Shown in pieces: positions 50,660 through 56,823 of a stretch of DNA of 56,823 nucleotides. Position 1 is the stretch's first letter. Every line of letters starts with the position of its first letter. Both the position numbers and the translations under genes were made by a program. The stretch is from Cyanobacteria bacterium RM1_2_2. Lineage in GTDB: Bacteria; Cyanobacteriota; Cyanobacteriia; Elainellales; Elainellaceae. The stretch spans positions 1-56,823 of the forward strand of contig JAAUQT010000009.1 of assembly GCA_012033495.1 (NCBI GenBank). The letters are read 5' to 3'. The notes beneath the pieces are model-generated. The model was not told the origin of the DNA. It saw nothing but the letters and a program-made list of their open reading frames with translations, and did not search any database.

Positions 50660-51522
50660 CTAAGATTCTCTTCCGCCCCGACCCCGCTTAGAGGTACGAC
50701 GGCGACGACGCACAATCATCGCATTGCTGGCTTTTCGCTTTTTACGAGTCTTCATGCCCAGAGCGGGTTTACCCCAAGGCGTCACAGGTCCAGGACGACC
50801 GATGGGTGCCCGACCTTCACCTCCTCCATGGGGGTGATCCACTGGGTTCATCACACTGCCTCGCACTTCGGGACGGCGTCCTTTCCAGCGCTTACGACCG
50901 GCTTTACCTAGGCTGGTATTGCGAACATCACTGTTTCCAACCTGGCCGATGGTGGCATAGCATTCTCGGCGCACCATCCGTACTTCAGTTGAAGGCAGCT
51001 TCAGCGTGACGAAATTCCCTTCCTTAGCAACCACCTGCGCTGAAGCGCCCGCTGCTCGGACAATTTGCCCCCTTTTCCGGGAACTAATTCCACGTTATGA
51101 ACGGCTGTACCCAGCGGCATATTGCCTAGCGGCAGCGCGTTGCCCACTTCAAACGGTGCGTCAGGGCCAGAAATAATAGTTGCACCTACTTCCAATCCGG
51201 CAGGATGAAGAATATAGCGCTTCTCTCCGTCCTGATAATGCACTAATGCAATTCGAGCGTTGCGATTTGGATCGTATTCGATGGATGCAACCTTTGCTGG
51301 AATGCTGTGCTTATTGCGGTAAAAATCAATGATTCGATATAGCCGCTTGTGTCCACCCCCCCGATGGCGGCAAGTCACCACCCCGCGATTGTTGCGCCCC
51401 TTCGGACGATGCACAGAACGAGTGAGTGATTTCTCTGGTTCGCTGCGGGTTACTTCAGCAAAATCTGAGACGACTCGCTCGCGAGTACCAGGCGTGTAAG
51501 GACGATAAGACCGAATTCCCAT
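50660..51522 (-). CDS. rplB: 50S ribosomal protein L2 (frameshifted as read)
   Basis: Two frames together encode a normal L2 of about 288 residues. From 51522: [42 protein letters not shown] and ending LVPGKGG. The second frame continues [22 protein letters not shown] and the conserved [20 protein letters not shown] around the peptidyl-transferase-proximal His. The break is at a run of five Cs on the plus strand (51068-51072), where a sixth restores the frame. L2 is essential, so this is most likely a homopolymer error. Confidence 0.94.
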
Positions 51523-51544
51523 AATTTGTTAATCTCCGGAGACA

Positions 51545-51850
51545 CTAGACTTCAGGGAACAGGGTGATAGAATCGCCCGGTGCCAAAGTAACAATTGCTC
51601 GTTTGTATTGAGGACGATGGCCTGCAAATCGGCCAACCCGACGCTCCTTTTGAGGCGGATTATAAGTATTAACACTTACTACTTTCACATCAAACAGATC
51701 TTCAATCGCTGCTTTAATCTGAGGCTTAGTAGCCCGATGCACAACTTCAAAGGTGTATTTGTTGTTTTCTAGAAGAAACGTGGCTTTCTCAGTGACAAGC
51801 GGACGACGAATGAGGTCGGGCAGGCTGCGAGCATCAATTCGATTAGTCAT
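51545..51850 (-). CDS. rplW: 50S ribosomal protein L23
   Basis: 101 residues: [47 protein letters not shown]23 lies at the exit tunnel and docks trigger factor. Its start overlaps the rplD end by 8 bp, indicating coupling. Confidence 0.97.
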   Translation of the reverse strand: MTNRIDARSLPDLIRRPLVTEKATFLLENNKYTFEVVHRATKPQIKAAIEDLFDVKVVSVNTYNPPQKERRVGRFAGHRPQYKRAIVTLAPGDSITLFPEV

Positions 51851-52478
51851 TACCGTAGACCTCCTGGATCATCGTAAGGGCAGATTGAGTGGCTACCAGT
51901 TGATCCGCCGCGAGGATATCAAAAATATTGAGATTATTTGCAGAAATCATTCGCACATTGCTGACATTGCGAGCAGACAAATAGACGTTGTCATTGCGTT
52001 GAGCCACAATCAACAGCACTTTTGAATCTGCTTCAATGCCCCAACGAGACATTGCTTGCACTAACTCTTTCGTTTTAGGACGAGGCAAATTATCGGCAAA
52101 ATCTGCAACAACAATCAGGTCTTCAGCGCGACTTTGTAATGCAGTTCTCAATGCTAAACGTCGCTCTTTGCGGTTCATTTTGACGGAAAAATCTCTGGGT
52201 TTTGGGCCAAAGATTACACCGCCCCCTTTCCACAAGGGAGACCGAGTAGAACCTGCACGAGCACGCCCTGTCCCTTTTTGCCGCCAAGGTTTGCGTCCGC
52301 CGCCGCTCACTTCTGCGCGAGTTTTAGTGGATGCTGTTCCCTGACGAGCATTATTCATTTGACGCACAAGCGCCCGGTGAACAATATGAGCCGCACTCTC
52401 TTCCTTAGCGACTCGCAAATCGAGCGAGGTTTGCCCCACCTCGGCCCCTTGCCAATCTTTTACTACGCACTCAGCCAT
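51843..52478 (-). CDS. rplD: 50S ribosomal protein L4
   Basis: 211 residues: [39 protein letters not shown] is the tunnel loop and [18 protein letters not shown] follows. In E. coli L4 autoregulates its operon. Whether that holds in cyanobacteria is not known. It follows rplC by 100 bp. Confidence 0.97.
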   Translation of the reverse strand: MAECVVKDWQGAEVGQTSLDLRVAKEESAAHIVHRALVRQMNNARQGTASTKTRAEVSGGGRKPWRQKGTGRARAGSTRSPLWKGGGVIFGPKPRDFSVKMNRKERRLALRTALQSRAEDLIVVADFADNLPRPKTKELVQAMSRWGIEADSKVLLIVAQRNDNVYLSARNVSNVRMISANNLNIFDILAADQLVATQSALTMIQEVYGND

Positions 52479-52578
52479 GACTCGCTATCCCTCACCTTAC
52501 AGGTGCAAAACATTCAGAAATCAAGATTCGGACAGTTGCTCAGCTTCAATCAAAGCCAATCGCAGGGTCAATTTTTCG

Positions 52579-53223
52579 TCAACCTTTCGCGCGCCCAACG
52601 GTTTTCGCAGGTACGATATTGAGCAATGCACCCGGCTTCCCTGGGACAGCGCCTTTAATCAACAGCAAATTGCGGTCAGTATCCACACGGACGACCGTGA
52701 GTTTACGCACTGTAACCCGGCCACCGCCCAGTTGACCAGCCATTCGCTTGCCTGGGTAAACCCGTCCTGGCGTTGTTCCTGCACCTGTTGAACCGGGAAG
52801 ACGGTGGTTTTTGGAACCATGCGCCATCGGCCCGCGCTTAAAGTTGTGCCGCTTTTGATATCCAGCAAACCCGCGACCGATGCTTGTGCCAATCACATCT
52901 ACAATCTGCCCTGCCGTGAACGCATCTGCCTTGATTTGCTGACCGAGTTCAAATTCAGCCGAACCCTCCAGCCGATATTCGTGTAAGTGGCGGAGAGGTG
53001 CTGAGCCAGACTTCGCAAAGTGCCCAAGCTCAGGTTTGGTTAGGGCTTTTGGCTTTACCTCGCCATACCCGACCTGCACCGCAGAATATCCGTCCGTTTG
53101 TTTAGTTTTAATTTGAGTAATCGTACATGGCCCGGCTTGAACGACCGTCACAGGAACAGCAGCGCCTGTTTCGTCGAAAATTTGGGTCATGCCGAGTTTT
53201 GTGCCGAGAATTCCAATAGACAC
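52579..53223 (-). CDS. rplC: 50S ribosomal protein L3
   Basis: About 214 residues from a GTG at 53223 ([18 protein letters not shown]), the usual family start. The open frame extends upstream to an ATG at 53271 ([15 protein letters not shown]), which is not typical. A GGGAG 10 bp before the GTG is acceptable. [23 protein letters not shown] is the L3 loop near the peptidyl transferase centre. It is the first gene of the S10-like operon here. rpsJ is absent and is expected with the tuf genes in cyanobacteria. Confidence 0.95.
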   Translation of the reverse strand: MSIGILGTKLGMTQIFDETGAAVPVTVVQAGPCTITQIKTKQTDGYSAVQVGYGEVKPKALTKPELGHFAKSGSAPLRHLHEYRLEGSAEFELGQQIKADAFTAGQIVDVIGTSIGRGFAGYQKRHNFKRGPMAHGSKNHRLPGSTGAGTTPGRVYPGKRMAGQLGGGRVTVRKLTVVRVDTDRNLLLIKGAVPGKPGALLNIVPAKTVGRAKG

Positions 53224-53330
53224 AGTTTTGGGTCTCCCTTGTTCTACCTTTTGCATCTTTTCCGCTGGCACAAAGAGGAGCGCAACTTACAGACAGAAGT
53301 TCTACCTCTTCTCAGCAGAAAGCAAACAAC

Positions 53331-53368
53331 TCTTCAGCCTGCTCAGCTCTCTTCAGCCTGCTCAGCTA
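53331..53368. repeat. 19-bp perfect tandem duplication in the rplC leader
   Basis: CTCTTCAGCCTGCTCAGCT occurs at 53331-53349 and 53350-53368. It lies about 110 bp upstream of rplC on what would be the 5' leader. Each unit contains the complement of AGCTGAGCAGGCTGA, so the leader RNA would carry two copies. Confidence 0.8.
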
Positions 53369-53844
53369 ATGAAGAATCGCAACCTCAATCAAGAGCCTCT
53401 TATAAAGACTCAGGAACGGAAAAGCTAGCTCATATGCTCTGAATCATTAAAACCAAGACTTGAGTAGAAGCGTTAAATCATTCCACCCAGTATCTTGTGC
53501 TTGAGAGCAAGACGCTACTTCACCAGACCAGGAGAACCAGCCTAAAGAAACTAGCCACCTCAAGGACATCCAGATATCAAGCATCAACCCACTCGTATAT
53601 CTGACCGCGTCCTAACGAAACAAACATGCCAGCAATTGATACCTTACTGACTTAGCTTTTGACGGTCTCAGTCTGATTTTTGGCAACAGCTATTAATCTT
53701 AAACTAGATTTAGTATAAGTGTCTACTATTTTTCACACTTAATTTTGCCTGCTTATCCTCTCTCTAGATCAAATAAATCAACTTTGCTTTACTATCTTTA
53801 GTCCAAGATAGGTTTAAGCGACGCTTAGCCCAGAGCATTTACCA

Positions 53845-53892
53845 TTGGCAGGATTGAAGGTTGGCAGGATTGAAGGTTGGCAGGATTCAAGG
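53845..53892 (+). repeat. 16-bp repeat, three units, just before the thioesterase start
   Basis: TTGGCAGGATTGAAGG occurs at 53845-53860 and 53861-53876, then TTGGCAGGATTCAAGG at 53877-53892. The last unit ends 4 bp before the ATG at 53897 and supplies the AAGG of the ribosome binding site, so each unit carries a potential Shine-Dalgarno-like GAAGG and a TTG. Confidence 0.85.
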
Positions 53893-53896
53893 AAGG

Positions 53897-54331
53897 ATGC
53901 AACCACTCAGCGACGAAAAATGGTTTGAATATCCGGTGCATGTTCATGCTCATCACACAGATTATGCGGGTGTTGTTTGGCACGGAACCTATGTAGCTTG
54001 GCTGGAAGAAGCGCGAGTTGAATGCTTGCGGTCGGTTGGGGTTGAATATGCTGACTGGGTTGCAGGCGGCTGTGAGTTGCCTGTGGTGGAACTGTCGATT
54101 CGGTATCACCGGTTTTTGCAAATGGGGAAATCGGCAGTTGTGAGAACCCGGATGCGGAAAATGACAGGCATTCGGCTGCACTGGGAGTATCAGGTGCAGT
54201 CACTAGACGGGCAAGAAACCTACATTACCGCTCAGGTGACGTTAGTTGCAGTTGACCGGCAAAGCGGCAAAGTCCTGCGGCGGTTGCCTGCTGAAATCAA
54301 GGACACACTTGCAAAACTACCCGCCAGCTAA
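53897..54331 (+). CDS. Acyl-CoA thioesterase, DHNA-CoA thioesterase type
   Basis: 144 residues from the ATG at 53897, with AAGGAAGG directly before it. An in-frame TTG at 53861 would only translate the repeats. It is a hot-dog fold (4HBT) protein: HHTDYAGVVWHGTYVAWLEEARVE carries the catalytic Asp. The motif matches the cyanobacterial Slr0204-type 1,4-dihydroxy-2-naphthoyl-CoA thioesterase, which acts in phylloquinone synthesis, and also YbgC-type thioesterases. The pathway role is inferred from similarity of the active-site block. It is convergent with ygfZ. Confidence 0.85.
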   Translation: MQPLSDEKWFEYPVHVHAHHTDYAGVVWHGTYVAWLEEARVECLRSVGVEYADWVAGGCELPVVELSIRYHRFLQMGKSAVVRTRMRKMTGIRLHWEYQVQSLDGQETYITAQVTLVAVDRQSGKVLRRLPAEIKDTLAKLPAS

Positions 54332-54371
54332 TCCCATCTGCCCTTCACTCAAGCTAGTTGTATTAGATGTA

Positions 54372-54499
54372 CTTAGGATCGTGGATTTAATAAATTCATA
54401 AACTGTACGGACGGGTTGAGCAGATCAATGGGCAGCAATCGATTTGACCGCAAAACCCGCCCCGACCCACGATTGAACTGATTGAATTCCATTCCTCAG
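54372..54499 (-). mobile_element. Dispersed hairpin element, family A, copy 3, with 11-bp flanking duplication
   Basis: Inverted relative to copies 1 and 2. The 11-mer TTAGATGTACT occurs at 54363-54373 and 54502-54512, flanking the element. The right copy is the last codons and stop of ygfZ read in reverse. This fits an insertion at the ygfZ stop codon that duplicated its target. It lacks about five bases in the loop found in copy 2. The central stem keeps its pairing through one G-U position. It now separates convergent thioesterase and ygfZ genes. Confidence 0.85.
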
Positions 54500-54501
54500 T
54501 G

Positions 54502-55566
54502 TTAGATGTACTCATGGCTCACAAAAGGCAAAGCTGCGAGTACGCCCTCACTTGCGCCGACCCTGACAGGCAATTCTGGCGCTACATTTTTGGTGCGAAT
54601 GTAAGCCAGCCCGAAATAGCCCTCGTGAGATTGGGTACAGCTTGTGAGCCGACCAATTTTCTCGTCCCCTGACATCACAGGTGTTTCGGGTTCAGCAAAT
54701 TGAGTTAAGCGAATGCCCCAAAGCTGCTGTTTGACGCCCTTATAGGTATGCAACCGAGCAATTGTCTCCTGACCGATGTAGCATCCTTTGCTGAGCGAAA
54801 TGGTTTGCCAAAGCCCCGCTTCTAAGGGGTTGTAGTCATCGGTGAGTTCTTGTCCTGGGATGGGACGACCTTGCTCAACGCGGAGTTGCTCCCAGAGTTG
54901 CTCACCCATGGGAACTGCGCCTGCATTGAATAGCGTTTGCCAAACGGCGGCCGCTTGCTCAGCGGTTGTGAGAAGCGTATAGCCGGGAATTGCCAAACCA
55001 CTGCCTACTGCCACTCGCACTTCCATGTCGTTTAGCTTCACAGCGACGTGACTGGCATTAGGTTGACCGACAATTGCCCCTGCTCCAAGCTTTTCAACGA
55101 AAGCCTGGCTGTTTGATCCCAAGAGGCTAAATGCAGCAGTCGTATTGGTGAGGTCTTTAGGTTCTACTTGGTCAGCAAAAAAAATAAACCGATCCATCCA
55201 TTCCATGATCCGCTGCGCATAGCCCGGAGACGTGAGCAGCAACACCGATTCATCGAGCAGGTAGGCTGTCACTAGATCGATGGTGCGGGCAGTGGGGGTG
55301 ACAAAAACCGTATCGCAACCTTGCCCCGGCTGCAAAACAGTGAAATTATTGGTGGTTTGGTTGTGCAGAAACCGAATTCGATCGGCTCCTGCCACTTGAA
55401 TTTGCCCCCAGTGGGAGCGGTCATACAAGGCAACGCCATCATGAACCGCCGCGAAGGCTGCCGTTGCGTTGTTGAAAGTGAAAGGAATTTCTAATCCAGC
55501 TTTGGTTGTGCAGATTGCACCAGCGGCGATTTGTTGCTCACGTAACTGCTGCATCGGGGAATGCAC
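54502..55566 (-). CDS. ygfZ: YgfZ/GcvT-like folate-binding protein
   Basis: 354 residues. The N-terminal GcvT-like folate-binding region has DRSHWGQIQVAGADRIRFLHNQTTN. The family signature KGCYIGQETIAR is at about residues 260-271. YgfZ/IBA57 proteins use folate in assembly or repair of certain iron-sulfur clusters. The stop codon (TAA at 54502-54504) lies inside the 11-bp duplication made by the family A element, so the coding end is preserved. It is a single gene. Confidence 0.92.
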   Translation of the reverse strand: MHSPMQQLREQQIAAGAICTTKAGLEIPFTFNNATAAFAAVHDGVALYDRSHWGQIQVAGADRIRFLHNQTTNNFTVLQPGQGCDTVFVTPTARTIDLVTAYLLDESVLLLTSPGYAQRIMEWMDRFIFFADQVEPKDLTNTTAAFSLLGSNSQAFVEKLGAGAIVGQPNASHVAVKLNDMEVRVAVGSGLAIPGYTLLTTAEQAAAVWQTLFNAGAVPMGEQLWEQLRVEQGRPIPGQELTDDYNPLEAGLWQTISLSKGCYIGQETIARLHTYKGVKQQLWGIRLTQFAEPETPVMSGDEKIGRLTSCTQSHEGYFGLAYIRTKNVAPELPVRVGASEGVLAALPFVSHEYI

Positions 55567-55889
55567 CTTACTTTCAATTCAAGGAGAACTATGAGAAGGA
55601 AACGATAAAGAGAAATTAAAGGAATAATCTACCAGGGTACAAAAGCCACAAAGTCATCCTATGCTGTTGCAAGATACAAAAGTTAAAATTATGCAAGCTC
55701 GGCACCCTTTACTCTGACTTTCTAATTTTACTGAGTTTCAAACAGTTCTCTGCTGGATCAGCATCAAGAGATCAAGCAAGCTCATTCAGTCGCGGCCCAA
55801 AACAGTGGTATAACTCCCCTGAAATACTCGTAGCGGCGTTGTATTTAACCAATAGTATTTAGCCAATATCCCCATCCCTCTTGCTGTCA
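55567..55889. other. Divergent spacer between ygfZ and the next hypothetical gene
   Basis: 323 bp, AT-leaning. It must hold the promoters of both. No repeat, RNA or gene is seen. Confidence 0.4.
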
Positions 55890-56366
55890 ATGAACCCTCG
55901 CCCCTTGTTGATTGCTACTTTCACCATTAGCTCAGCTTTGCTAGGAGTGGGCTTTGCGATTAGAATGAACCCCGATCGCGCGTCAATTCTGGTTGAGCAA
56001 CTTCCGCAGCTTTCGCCGATGCCAGCAGATGTTCAGCCTGCACAGACCGTTTCTCCTTCAGCTACCGTCAACCCAACTCCACAGACAGCCGTTGTTCCAC
56101 CCGATGAGTTTGACCAAATTAGAATTCAGTTGCGTCGGGCGATTCGGGATCGAAATTTAGTTTTGTTACGCTCGCTGATGCAGGCTGGTTCTGTACGAGA
56201 AGCCCTGCGGTCAGTTGGAGCAGCAGAATCGATGAATTTCGAGAATTTTGACCAGTCTACCTGGACAGTATTAGAGAAAGCGCTGAACTACCGCTGCCGT
56301 CAGTCGGCTAATAATCTAGAACAGGGAAGCTGCTTCGAGCGCCAATCTCCGCAGCCGCTGCCATAG
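55890..56366 (+). CDS. Hypothetical membrane-anchored protein
   Basis: 158 residues from the ATG at 55890. An in-frame TTG at 55881 is a less likely start. Residues about 5-24 are one hydrophobic segment (LLIATFTISSALLGVGFAI) that anchors or exports the protein. A Pro/Thr/Ser/Val-rich linker (about 40-70) follows. A helical C-terminal domain (about 72-130) has IRIQLRRAIRDRNLVLLRSLMQ and WTVLEKALNYRCRQ, with two cysteines (YRCRQ and GSCFER) that could form a disulfide outside the cytoplasm. I do not recognise a family. It is convergent with hfq. Confidence 0.65.
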   Translation: MNPRPLLIATFTISSALLGVGFAIRMNPDRASILVEQLPQLSPMPADVQPAQTVSPSATVNPTPQTAVVPPDEFDQIRIQLRRAIRDRNLVLLRSLMQAGSVREALRSVGAAESMNFENFDQSTWTVLEKALNYRCRQSANNLEQGSCFERQSPQPLP

Positions 56367-56406
56367 ATTGAGTTCACTTCAAATGGGTTGAGCAGCCTCA
56401 AGCAAC

Positions 56407-56622
56407 CTAAGCTTTTGGCTTCAGATAAACAATGGCCTGTCGCCAAACAATGGTTGACTGATCATAATGGTCAACTAAACAGATGCAATCTGGGTCTTGC
56501 CAGCGAATTTTGCCCGTCAGCAGGTCATTGGTCACTAATTTCAGTTCGACTTCGCTGCCTTCTCGAATCAGAGTTTGTACTTGTCGAACGCTAGGTAATC
56601 CGGTTTCAAGTTCAATAGCCAT
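56407..56622 (-). CDS. hfq: Cyanobacterial Hfq
   Basis: 71 residues, Sm-like fold. It begins MAIELETGLPSVRQVQTLI, the cyanobacterial Hfq signature, with Sm1 (VELKLVTNDLLTGKIRWQD) and Sm2 (STIVWRQAIVYLKP). Cyanobacterial Hfq lacks most of the canonical RNA-contacting residues. In Synechocystis it binds the pilus ATPase PilB and is needed for motility. Typical length for the group. Confidence 0.92.
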   Translation of the reverse strand: MAIELETGLPSVRQVQTLIREGSEVELKLVTNDLLTGKIRWQDPDCICLVDHYDQSTIVWRQAIVYLKPKA

Positions 56623-56789
56623 AGGGTTCAGGAAAACGGGTAGGGAGTAGGGAAAGTCGATGAGAGCTTCCGCTTTACATCTTATAGAAATCCCAGGTAA
56701 AGTCGAAAAGTTTCAGCAATCTATGCCTGTATGCCTATTTCTGTTAGTCTCAGTAGATCGCAAATAGACGATTCGTATTCAAAAAGCTG

Positions 56790-56823
56790 GTGACTGATCC
56801 CCCTCAATCCCCCTTACAAAGGG
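56790..56823. repeat. Edge of a further palindromic element, cut by the window end
   Basis: The last 34 bases read TGATCCCCCTCAATCCCCCTT, then ACAAAGGG. They match the CCCCCTAAATCCCC core seen in the elements at 8244-8364 and 16704-16859. The opposite arm would lie past the window edge. Confidence 0.45.

Larger units (their letters stand above)
53224..53896. other. Leader/promoter region of the ribosomal cluster and upstream of the thioesterase
   Basis: A divergent region of about 670 bp. It contains a 19-bp perfect tandem duplication (53331-53368) and a three-unit 16-bp repeat (53845-53892). On the minus strand TATACT (plus-strand complement at 53712-53717) is a candidate -10 box for the ribosomal operon, with a weak TTAAGT upstream at 19-bp spacing. 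The distance to rplC would give a leader of roughly 480 nt. No gene is convincing. Confidence 0.4.

Noticed and set aside
53845-53892. Possible CRISPR-like repeats
   Set aside because: The units are directly adjacent with no spacers and there are only three. No CRISPR array was found anywhere in the window.

Overview
This window is a chromosomal segment from a cyanobacterium, most likely a filamentous non-heterocystous type of the Leptolyngbya/Oculatella sort. That placement is an inference from gene content. It rests on the cyanobacterial order of the S10-spc-alpha ribosomal cluster (rplC first, no rpsJ, rpsN or rpmD, then truA-rplM-rpsI-rpmE-prfA at the end), a DICT-domain protein, an MntCAB manganese transporter, a DivIVA/Cdv3-like protein, a short cyanobacterial Hfq, an MCE/MlaD lipid transporter of the TGD type, a cyanobacterial-type DHNA-CoA thioesterase and NdhK.

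Layout. 1-8 kb: end of an unidentified gene, tRNA-Ser(UGA), a DICT/pseudo-HD signalling protein, a pentapeptide-repeat protein, a large FG-GAP/RTX exoprotein, an alpha/beta-hydrolase that lacks its nucleophile, and coaD overlapping a DivIVA-like gene. 8-18.5 kb: mostly single genes separated by long spacers rich in small palindromic elements: a calcineurin-like phosphoesterase, a NYN/LabA-like protein, a sulfurtransferase, an HD-GYP response regulator, glmU, a glutathione S-transferase, a small exported protein, a shortened metallo-beta-lactamase-fold gene and an orphan ndhK. 18.8-21.5 kb: the mntC-mntA-mntB operon. 21.7-26.5 kb: a UPF0182 membrane protein and gamma-glutamyltransferase, both frameshifted as read. 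26.9-35.4 kb: tRNA-Leu(UAG), yvcK, mlaF/mlaD, purQ, a zinc-ribbon PP2C phosphatase and ilvC (frameshifted). 35.5-53.2 kb: about 31 genes on the minus strand for ribosomal proteins, SecY, Adk, IF-1, RNA polymerase alpha, TruA and RF1. 53.9-56.8 kb: a thioesterase, ygfZ, a small membrane-anchored hypothetical protein and hfq.

Two things stand out. First, the spacers hold several families of short non-coding mobile elements: a roughly 130-bp hairpin element present three times (one copy flanked by an 11-bp duplication that starts at the ygfZ stop codon), a 156-bp element inserted inside another element with a perfect 11-bp duplication, and a 121-bp element that shares its central hairpin with the 156-bp one but has unrelated ends. 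Second, six conserved genes (UPF0182, ggt, ilvC, rplP, rpsC, rplB) carry seven single-base losses, mostly in short homopolymers. Several of these genes are essential, so the losses look like base-calling errors in the assembly rather than biology. I found no CRISPR array, prophage, complete insertion sequence or defence island.
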